Assembly (NCBI GenBank): GCA_017990305.1
Contig: JAGNOB010000014.1
Coordinates: 1 to 12,726 of the forward strand
Source of the DNA: Leucobacter sp.
GTDB lineage: Bacteria; Actinomycetota; Actinomycetes; Actinomycetales; Microbacteriaceae
Direction: 5' to 3'
DNA length: 12,726 bases
Shown here: piece by piece, positions 7,650 through 12,726 of the stretch
Layout: every line of letters begins with the position of its first letter
Numbering within the stretch: position 1 is the first letter of the stretch
Program-made: the position numbers and the translations under genes
Notes under the pieces: model-generated
Database searches by the model: none
What the model saw: the letters and a program-made list of their open reading frames with translations, nothing else
Told to the model about the DNA's origin: nothing

Positions 7650-7718
7650 AACTTACCTCGCTAATGTTTAGGGCACGAATGAATCATGTACGAAGTAAGT
7701 ATAGGTGAAGTGGGGAAA
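7650..7718. promoter_or_regulatory. Divergent intergenic region of the small membrane protein and MarR genes
   Basis: These 69 bp separate the two divergent starts. They contain a 9-bp palindrome ATGAATCAT at 7679-7687 and an inverted pair ACTTAC 7651-7656 / GTAAGT 7695-7700. On the minus strand, TATACT (7703 to 7698) is a good -10 match for the membrane protein gene, but no -35 is clear. The palindrome could be an operator for the MarR dimer, which typically represses its own gene; this is inference. Confidence 0.4.
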
Positions 7719-8207
7719 ATGCGCGAGAATGAGAGGGTGAATGATGTTGACCCGCTGCTACTGGAACGTCAGGTGTGCTTTGCGCTCTCTGTCGCGTCGC
7801 GAAGTGTGATTGGCGCATATAAGCCTGTGCTCGATCCGCTCGGCATCACCCACCCCCAATATTTGGTCATGCTTGCTCTGTGGGAGCACCACCAGCTCTC
7901 GCTCAATGAGCTCGCCCACCTGCTGAGTCAGGAACCCTCAACGCTGTCGCCGCTTGTGAAGCGACTCGAGCGAGAAGGCTTTGTTACCCGCGTTCGGAGC
8001 GCGAGTGATGAGCGTCGCCTTGAGATCACGCTCACCGAAGCTGGTGAGGCACTCCGCGACCGCGCGATCGAGGTACCGGGGGAGATGGCCCGTCGTCTCG
8101 GCATGAGCCTCGAAGAGCTTGTCGCAATCCACCAATCGATGCTCCGGCTCGTCGATGCGGCGAAGCGGGCTGGTGCCGAAGATGGCGAGCCTGTCGACCC
8201 TCGCTAG
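7719..8207 (+). CDS. MarR-family transcriptional regulator, OhrR-like
   Basis: This is a dimeric winged-helix DNA-binding regulator. The sequence follows the OhrR subgroup closely: LLLERQVCFALSVASRS, AYKPVLDPLGITHPQYLVMLALWE, recognition helix around PSTLSPLVKRLEREGF, and wing VRSASDERRLEITLT. The Cys of QVCFAL aligns with the peroxide-sensing Cys of OhrR (Cys15 in Bacillus subtilis). However, the Tyr four residues later in OhrR (CFLLY) is Ser here (CFALS). ATG 7719 gives 162 aa with the Cys at 20; ATG 7686 would add 11 residues but lies within the palindrome, and GTG 7737 is another option. No ohr peroxidase gene is nearby, so control of organic peroxide resistance is not supported by context. 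Targets may be its own gene and the divergent membrane protein gene. Confidence 0.88.
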   Translation: MRENERVNDVDPLLLERQVCFALSVASRSVIGAYKPVLDPLGITHPQYLVMLALWEHHQLSLNELAHLLSQEPSTLSPLVKRLEREGFVTRVRSASDERRLEITLTEAGEALRDRAIEVPGEMARRLGMSLEELVAIHQSMLRLVDAAKRAGAEDGEPVDPR

Positions 8208-8271
8208 AAGAGGTTCCTAGAGTCAGTGTGTCACTGTGGTGGCGCGGGCGCGTATTCTCGGCCCGGCGGGC

Positions 8272-8283
8272 TAGTCTGGTGGG
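8272..8283 (+). promoter_or_regulatory. Putative leaderless promoter of the M16 peptidase gene
   Basis: TAGTCT at 8272-8277 fits the actinobacterial -10 pattern TANNNT and ends exactly 6 nt before ATG 8284, so transcription would begin at the start codon. There is no usable Shine-Dalgarno; the GGTGGG directly abuts the ATG. No clear -35 is visible. The same geometry occurs before dapB. Confidence 0.5.
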
Positions 8284-9642
8284 ATGCGCGAACCCATTCT
8301 GTTTCCTCTCGATCTGCCTGAACTTTCCGTTGAGTTAGGCGGCGGGACAATCCGTCGAACAATCCACCCGAGTGGGCTTCGGATCCTCACCGAGTACATG
8401 CCCGCCGCACGCTCGGCTACGGTTGGATTTTGGGTTGGGGTTGGATCCCGCGACGAGCAGGCAGAGCGGAACGACGAACCTGGAAGCCTCGGTTCGACAC
8501 ACTTCCTTGAGCACCTGCTCTTCAAGGGAACTCCGTCCAATGACGCGTACGAGATCGCAACCGCGTTCGACAGGATCGGCGCGGAACACAATGCGCTCAC
8601 CGCGAAGGAGTACACCTGCTATTACGCGAAGGTGCGCGATGCCGACTTCGAGCAGGCTGTCGGGTCGCTTGCTGACATGGTGACAAACTCGGTGCTCGAC
8701 CCAGAAGAGTTCGAGACTGAGCGCGGCGTCATCCTTGAAGAGCTCGCCATGGCAGCAGACGATCTTGGCGATGTCGCGAGCGAGCGGTTCTTCGAGGAGG
8801 TGCTCAGTGGTCATCCTCTCGGGCGGCCGATCGGTGGTACGCCGGAGGCGATCCGCGCTGCGAATCGCGACGCTGTCGACCATCACTACCGCGCCAGGTA
8901 CGATCCTTCCACGCTCGTCGTGGCCGCAGCGGGGGCCGTGGATCACGACAGGCTCGTCGAGCTTGTGCTTGACGCGCTCAACGCCTCACACGAGGAGCGC
9001 TGGCACACCGACGTCACCCGTACCCCCGAGCGGCGCGAGCGGGCCTTGCAGGCCACGCAGCCGGCGTTTGCGGGCGAGGCGAAGACCGTGAAGGTGGAGC
9101 GCCCGAGCGAGCAGATCAATTTGCTTATGGGCGCACCCGGCTTCGTGGCCGGCGATCCGCGTCGTTTTGCGTTTGGCATGATGAACTCGGTGCTGGGCGG
9201 AGGGATGTCGAGCCGCCTCTTCCAAGAGATCAGGGAAAAGCGTGGCCTCGCCTACACAACGTACTCATTCGGAGCCAGTTACTCCGACGCGGGTCTGTTT
9301 GGCATCTACGCAGGCAGCGCCCCCGAGAAAACCGCACAGGTCATTGAGCTCAGCAAGCAGGAGCTGGCGCGAATCGCCGCCGAGGGCATCACCGAGGAAG
9401 AGTTCGAGCGTTCGCTTGGACAGATCGCCGGTTCGTCCGCGCTCGCGCTCGAAGACACCGAGACCCGCATGGGCCGACTCGCGCGAGCCGAGCTTGGCGC
9501 GGGGGAGCTCTACGACCTTGACACGTCGCTCGAACGGTTCGCGGCTGTGACCGCAGATGAGATCAAGTCCGTGGCAACGCACTTCGCGGAGGCGCCACTC
9601 ACGGTTGTCGCGGTTGGGGACACTGCGAAGACGAGCCTATAA
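8284..9642 (+). CDS. M16 family zinc metallopeptidase (insulinase/processing peptidase-like, PepR/YmxG type)
   Basis: This is a probable cytoplasmic zinc peptidase of the M16B group that degrades peptides or processes proteins; the physiological substrate is unknown. The 452-aa product has the inverted zinc motif HFLEH at 73-77 (His73, Glu76 catalytic, His77) and a distal Glu ligand in VILEEL, most likely Glu153. The C-terminal half carries the SSRLFQEIREKRGLAYTTYS segment (309-328), whose Arg and Tyr complete the active site in relatives. So this looks like an active single-chain enzyme. In actinobacteria it is commonly the direct neighbour of pnp and close to dapB; here it is separated from pnp by the ABC operon and the MarR pair. 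The start ATG 8284 is supported by the abutting -10 box and the family-like N-terminus. The gene has no signal peptide and no operon partner. Confidence 0.95.
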   Translation: MREPILFPLDLPELSVELGGGTIRRTIHPSGLRILTEYMPAARSATVGFWVGVGSRDEQAERNDEPGSLGSTHFLEHLLFKGTPSNDAYEIATAFDRIGAEHNALTAKEYTCYYAKVRDADFEQAVGSLADMVTNSVLDPEEFETERGVILEELAMAADDLGDVASERFFEEVLSGHPLGRPIGGTPEAIRAANRDAVDHHYRARYDPSTLVVAAAGAVDHDRLVELVLDALNASHEERWHTDVTRTPERRERALQATQPAFAGEAKTVKVERPSEQINLLMGAPGFVAGDPRRFAFGMMNSVLGGGMSSRLFQEIREKRGLAYTTYSFGASYSDAGLFGIYAGSAPEKTAQVIELSKQELARIAAEGITEEEFERSLGQIAGSSALALEDTETRMGRLARAELGAGELYDLDTSLERFAAVTADEIKSVATHFAEAPLTVVAVGDTAKTSL

Positions 9643-9647
9643 ACAGC

Positions 9648-9689
9648 CGCGGCGTAGCAGCGAGCCTGATGGCTAACTGCTACGCCGCG
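9648..9689. terminator. Nested hairpin between convergent M16 and ATP-grasp genes
   Basis: CGCGGCGTAGCAG at 9648-9660 pairs perfectly with CTGCTACGCCGCG at 9677-9689 (13 bp). Inside the loop, AGCC 9663-9666 pairs with GGCT 9671-9674 around TGAT. It starts 5 nt after the M16 stop and lies 34 nt beyond the end of the ATP-grasp gene, so it can serve both. There is no T-tract on either strand. Function as a bidirectional terminator is inferred from position and strength. Confidence 0.7.
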
Positions 9690-9723
9690 CCTGCGAGGTC
9701 GCCCTCACCGCAATAGTGCTGAC

Positions 9724-11244
9724 CTATTCGCCGCGCAGGCGGCGCAGCCCCGCGCGCCAGTAGCGCTGGATCGTTGGCACTCGCTTGCCCGAGTACTTCC
9801 CAAGGATCGACGGGATGAGCTGCTTTGTCCCCTCGGTGAGCGCGTAGTGCTCCTCCTGCGAGCGCCGACGAGTGATGAGCATGCCGATGTCAACGCCCGT
9901 CGACACGATCTCGCCAGGCCCGCTACTGCGGAACCAGAACGCCTCATTGGGCTCGGTGATCTCCTGCCAATCGATGTCTGGCGAGAGGAATTCGAGCGAG
10001 CCGCCCGTTCCAACTCGGTACCGTCCGGTACGCGGCGCAACCGTAGTGCGCTCGGTGACGGGGCGCTGGTGCTGAATCACGAGGGTGCTCCACGTCTGCC
10101 CAGCAACCGCCGCGCTGCTCTCCGCATGAATCGCGTCGAGGTCGAGCGTGAAATCTGCGCCAGAGTACTCGAGCACGTGGAACGCGAACAGCGGAAGTGC
10201 TGGATGCGTTTCGTTCGATCCAGGAGCCGTCGAGAGTCCCTGCAGGTTCGAGTGTGAGGAGGAACCGCTAATCCGGGGATTCAGCTCGCCGAGGTAGACC
10301 TCGCCGGTGTCCGTGTCGAGGAGCGTGCTGACCTCGAGGATGCCGCGGTAGCCCTCCTGCCCGAGCCTGTCGCAGAAACGCTGCACCACACTCGAGACAA
10401 GGGCCCTTGTCTCATCGCTGACGAGGGACGGATACATTTCGCTGCCAGCCCAGCCGCCCTTGTACCGAGTGAGCTCGGGGTGCCCAGTGATCTCGCGCAG
10501 GACAGGGCCAACAACGGTCCCAGCGCTGGTGATGATTGCCTCTGTCGCAAGCGGCTGATGGTTGATGTATCGCATCACCTTGATGGTTGGAGCGGCCGAT
10601 CCGGTGCCGGAAATCTCGCTGGCGATCTTGTCGAAGTCCGCGCGCGACGACACAAAGTAGGTGGTCCGGCCCGAGTCACCGTAAGGCAGCTGAATAACGA
10701 GGTTCTCACCAAGCCCCTCGGCTTCCGCCTGCGCACGAAGATCCTCCCAGCCGGTCACGGTGGTAAGAATGTTCGGAACGCTGAATGTGCCGGCCTCGTT
10801 GCCAAGCTGCGTTGTGACGATCTTCGAATCGAGACGCTGACGAAGCTTCAGCGAGGGCATGATGAGCTCGTAACCCAGCTCCGCGCAGAGTCGCTCGGAC
10901 TCTTCATCGAACATCGCGATCGCGATCTGTGGCGTGTAGCCAGCGGGAGTGTGCTTGCGGATGTGTGCCTGCACCTGCTCGTTCTTGAGCAGCCAGTTGA
11001 CGACGTTCACATTGCCGCGCGGCTCCAGACGTGGCACATCGCTCGGAGAGAAACACTTGGGGTTCGACCCGTCCCAGCTATCGCTCAGCGTGATGTACCG
11101 GAACCCGGCCACCGCGCGGTCGACTCCGAGGAGGTTTGTCGCGCTACGGCTGAGGTAGAAGATCGGTTGCGGAGACTCCGCGAGATACGTCTTGATCTCG
11201 TCGAGAGTGCGGAGCGTCGCCTTGGGGCGCTGGGCAGCAGTCAT
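9724..11244 (-). CDS. Stand-alone ATP-grasp ligase (biotin-carboxylase-like), substrate unknown
   Basis: This 506-aa cytoplasmic protein has an ATP-grasp core, the fold that joins a carboxylate to an amine, thiol or other acceptor through an acyl phosphate. Features are a probable ATP-binding Lys141 in DSKIVTTQLGNEAG, the strand-loop VIQLPYGDSGRTTYFV (183-198), and the metal-binding region with Glu304 (ILEVST) and GELNPRISG (319-327: Glu320, Asn322, Arg324). No biotin carboxyl carrier domain is present, so true carboxylase activity is unlikely. The C-terminal 130 residues (from about 370) are not recognised. The start at 11244 is chosen because extension to 11391 would overlap dapB. A -10-like TAGCCT lies 7 nt before this ATG. 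The gene is divergent from dapB with 41 bp between starts and convergent with the M16 gene. The specific reaction cannot be named. Confidence 0.85.
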   Translation of the reverse strand: MTAAQRPKATLRTLDEIKTYLAESPQPIFYLSRSATNLLGVDRAVAGFRYITLSDSWDGSNPKCFSPSDVPRLEPRGNVNVVNWLLKNEQVQAHIRKHTPAGYTPQIAIAMFDEESERLCAELGYELIMPSLKLRQRLDSKIVTTQLGNEAGTFSVPNILTTVTGWEDLRAQAEAEGLGENLVIQLPYGDSGRTTYFVSSRADFDKIASEISGTGSAAPTIKVMRYINHQPLATEAIITSAGTVVGPVLREITGHPELTRYKGGWAGSEMYPSLVSDETRALVSSVVQRFCDRLGQEGYRGILEVSTLLDTDTGEVYLGELNPRISGSSSHSNLQGLSTAPGSNETHPALPLFAFHVLEYSGADFTLDLDAIHAESSAAVAGQTWSTLVIQHQRPVTERTTVAPRTGRYRVGTGGSLEFLSPDIDWQEITEPNEAFWFRSSGPGEIVSTGVDIGMLITRRRSQEEHYALTEGTKQLIPSILGKYSGKRVPTIQRYWRAGLRRLRGE

Positions 11245-11285
11245 ACCTTCGAGGCTACCGCAGACAGCGCCGGTAGACTCGGAAC
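11245..11285. promoter_or_regulatory. Compact divergent promoter region with two leaderless -10 boxes
   Basis: Forward, TAGACT at 11274-11279 ends 6 nt before the dapB ATG (11286). Reverse, TAGCCT (11257 to 11252) ends 7 nt before the ATP-grasp ATG (11244). Both fit TANNNT and would give leaderless mRNAs. No properly spaced Shine-Dalgarno precedes dapB; GAAGG before the ATP-grasp start is too close. The -35 zone of each promoter would fall on or next to the -10 of the other. Confidence 0.5.
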
Positions 11286-12041
11286 ATGAGTGCAAGCAGC
11301 ATACGCGTGGCGGTAGCCGGATCAACAGGGCGACTCGGAGCGCTGATATGCGACGTGATCGAGGAATCCGACGACTTTGAGCTCGCCGCACGGCTCACCA
11401 GCCGCAGCCAGCCGGAAGATGGCGCTGATGCCGACATCCTTGTCGACGTGACCACCCCAGATGCCTCGCCTGCCATCGTCGAGCGTGCGATCCGTCGTGG
11501 GCAGCGAGTGCTTGTGGGGACGAGTGGTTGGTCGGCCGATCGGCTGGCGGGCCTTCAACAGACGGTCGACTCGGTTGGGGGCGCCGCGGTCATCGTCGTG
11601 CCGAATTTCTCGCTTGGTTCCGTGCTTGGCACCGCACTCGCGCAGCTCGCGGCGCCCTACTTCTCCTCGATCGAAGTGATCGAGACCCACCATCCGGCCA
11701 AGGTGGACTCGCCTTCTGGTACTGCTGTCCGCACGGCGGAGCTCATTGCTGCCGCCCGAGAAGCCGCTGGCGCAGCGCCCGTCGTCTCGCCCTTCACTGA
11801 GCAACCTGCTCGCGGCGAGCTCATTGCGGGGATCCCCGTTCACAGCCTGCGGCTCAACGGAACCGTTGCGCTGCAGGAGGTTCGTTTCGGTGGGCCAGGG
11901 GAGATGCTGAGCATCCACCACGATACGTACTCGAATGAAGCGTATGTCGCGGGCATTCGGGCCGGGCTTGACGCGCTTCGGACCGCGACTGGCCTCACCG
12001 TCGGTCTTGACCGCGTACTGGGCGTCGGGAAGCTCGCGTGA
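11286..12041 (+). CDS. dapB: 4-hydroxy-tetrahydrodipicolinate reductase
   Basis: DapB reduces 4-hydroxy-tetrahydrodipicolinate with NAD(P)H on the route to meso-diaminopimelate and lysine, supplying both protein and peptidoglycan precursors in the cytoplasm. The 251-aa product is of normal family length. It shows the N-terminal nucleotide-binding AGSTGRLG (11-18), VGTSGW (77-82), VPNFSLGSVL (105-114) and the catalytic region ETHHPAKVDSPSGTA (133-147), with His135, His136, Lys139 and the substrate-binding SPSGT. The start ATG is backed by the -10 box TAGACT 6 nt upstream, suggesting a leaderless mRNA. The stop overlaps the GTG start of the next gene, so the two are probably translationally coupled. 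Confidence 0.96.
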   Translation: MSASSIRVAVAGSTGRLGALICDVIEESDDFELAARLTSRSQPEDGADADILVDVTTPDASPAIVERAIRRGQRVLVGTSGWSADRLAGLQQTVDSVGGAAVIVVPNFSLGSVLGTALAQLAAPYFSSIEVIETHHPAKVDSPSGTAVRTAELIAAAREAAGAAPVVSPFTEQPARGELIAGIPVHSLRLNGTVALQEVRFGGPGEMLSIHHDTYSNEAYVAGIRAGLDALRTATGLTVGLDRVLGVGKLA

Positions 12042-12490
12042 GCGCGCGAGTCAGGGCGATCATCGGCGTCGCTGTCATGAGTCTGCTGCTCGTACTGTAC
12101 TTCCTGTTTGCCGGAGTGCGAGCCGTCGCCCTCCTGAGCTCGACCGAACCCATCGCGATAGTGATGGGGGTTGCACTGGTTATCCTGCCGCTGCTGGGTG
12201 CCTGGGCGCTCGTGCGCGAGATCGTATTCGGGTTCCGATCGACGCAGTTGGTCGACGAACTCGGTGAGGCCGGCCTGCACCCGGAAGAGTTGGTCTCGCT
12301 GGAGGTCCCCGACCGGAGCGTTCTCCGTGAGCAGGCCGACGCGGTGTTCCCGCGCTACAAGGCGGCAGCGGAGAATAGCCCGGCGAGCTGGCAGGCGTTC
12401 ATGAGACTCGGTCTCGTCTATGACGCTGCAGGCGACCGAAAACGAGCGCGAAGTGCGATTCGGCAAGCAATTTCACTGAAGCGCAACTAA
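12038..12490 (+). CDS. Small membrane protein with C-terminal TPR-like segment
   Basis: The product has 150 aa. Two membrane segments are predicted at about 7-27 (AIIGVAVMSLLLVLYFLFAGV) and 38-60 (PIAIVMGVALVILPLLGAWAL), with a soluble C-terminal part. Residues about 117-147 (SWQAFMRLGLVYDAAGDRKRARSAIRQAISL) look like one tetratricopeptide-type helix pair, suggesting a protein-protein contact role. The start is GTG 12038, which overlaps the dapB stop as GTGA, with GGGAAG upstream at 12027-12032 inside dapB. Translation is likely coupled to dapB. The specific function is unknown, and a direct link to lysine synthesis is not shown. Confidence 0.88.
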   Translation: MSARVRAIIGVAVMSLLLVLYFLFAGVRAVALLSSTEPIAIVMGVALVILPLLGAWALVREIVFGFRSTQLVDELGEAGLHPEELVSLEVPDRSVLREQADAVFPRYKAAAENSPASWQAFMRLGLVYDAAGDRKRARSAIRQAISLKRN

Positions 12491-12616
12491 TTTCGTGCTT
12501 ATTCGATGAGTAATTAGGGCATATCGTTCGTCTCGGATTACAATCTTCCGCAGAACACGGTGGCCGCCCCACGAAGGTTTGGACCGCTGACATCCGATGG
12601 AGGACGATACAACGCG
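12491..12616 (+). promoter_or_regulatory. Upstream region of the last gene
   Basis: TACAAT at 12539-12544 is a good -10 match; the -35 is weak. GGAGGA at 12599-12604 is a strong Shine-Dalgarno sequence but lies 12 nt from ATG 12617, longer than ideal. A seven-codon frame, ATG 12597 to TGA 12620 (MEDDTTR), ends overlapping ATG 12617 as ATGA. No T-tract terminator for the dapB operon was found here. Confidence 0.4.
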
Positions 12617-12726
12617 ATGAGTAAATACGACCTCGGCGACGCCGATCCGGCAACCCGAACGCTGGATTCCGTATCCGGAATCAGTAAGAAGGGCCTCGAG
12701 TCCGGCACCGTCGGAGTGATGGGGGC
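12617..12726 (+). CDS. Start of a probable APC-family amino-acid permease (truncated by the window edge)
   Basis: Thirty-six codons are visible: a hydrophilic N-terminus (MSKYDLGDADPATRTLDSVS) followed by KKGLESGTVGVMG at 24-36. The KGL-x-SG-x-VG-x-MG pattern right before the expected first membrane helix is typical of APC-superfamily amino-acid/polyamine permeases in actinobacteria. The rest is outside the window, so the family is a reasoned guess and the substrate is unknown. GGAGGA 12 nt upstream supports the ATG. Confidence 0.6.
   Translation, partial: MSKYDLGDADPATRTLDSVSGISKKGLESGTVGVMG

Noticed and set aside
7370..9660. Shared GCGGCGTAGC at 7371-7380 and 9649-9658 as possible flanking repeats of an inserted block
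   Set aside because: It is only 10 bp and GC-rich, the second copy belongs to a terminator stem, and the copies do not bracket the proposed insert.
10480..11289. Plus-strand frame of 269 codons opposite the ATP-grasp gene
   Set aside because: It is a shadow of the ATP-grasp gene, which has motifs and a sensible start. The frame also runs across the divergent promoter region.
11245..11391. Longer N-terminus for the ATP-grasp protein
   Set aside because: It would overlap dapB by about 100 bp, and the extra residues are Arg/Ser-rich shadow sequence.

Overview
The window is high-GC, gene-dense bacterial chromosome. The gene content points to an actinobacterium, most likely of the Microbacteriaceae (a Leucobacter-like genus is a guess). 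Supporting points are strong G/C bias at third codon positions, a long SerA with ASB and ACT domains, a structured leader ahead of pnp, a pnp / M16 peptidase / dapB neighbourhood, and several genes whose -10 box sits so close to the start codon that the mRNA would be leaderless. No rRNA, tRNA, CRISPR array, transposase or insertion sequence was seen.

Layout. Positions 3-92 hold what looks like the last 29 codons of an upstream gene. serA (219-1808, first step of serine synthesis) ends at a nested inverted repeat. A roughly 190-nt structured leader, probably the Actino-pnp RNA element, precedes pnp (2098-4347, polynucleotide phosphorylase), which ends at a strong terminator. A three-gene ABC uptake operon follows (4531-7298): permease, lipoprotein binding protein of the NMT1/SsuA-like class, and ATPase, closed by a terminator that can act on both strands. 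Next is a divergent pair: a small two-helix membrane protein on the minus strand (7395-7649) and a MarR/OhrR-like regulator on the plus strand (7719-8207). Then come an M16 zinc peptidase (8284-9642), a convergent ATP-grasp ligase on the minus strand (9724-11244), dapB (11286-12041), a membrane/TPR-like protein overlapping the end of dapB (12038-12490), and the first 36 codons of a probable APC-family permease running off the window (12617 onward).

How it fits together. serA and dapB serve amino-acid and cell-wall precursor synthesis. pnp serves RNA turnover. The M16 peptidase and dapB are common actinobacterial neighbours of pnp; here about 3.9 kb carrying the ABC operon, the small membrane protein and the MarR regulator lies between pnp and the peptidase, and rpsO, the usual upstream neighbour of pnp, is not in the window. 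That block reads as an accessory insertion into a conserved core region. The most interesting regulatory feature is the 41-bp gap between the ATP-grasp gene and dapB, where two apparent leaderless promoters face each other and overlap. The least understood product is the ATP-grasp ligase, whose substrate cannot be told from sequence alone. I did not find a clearly new multi-gene system; the best leads are regulatory.
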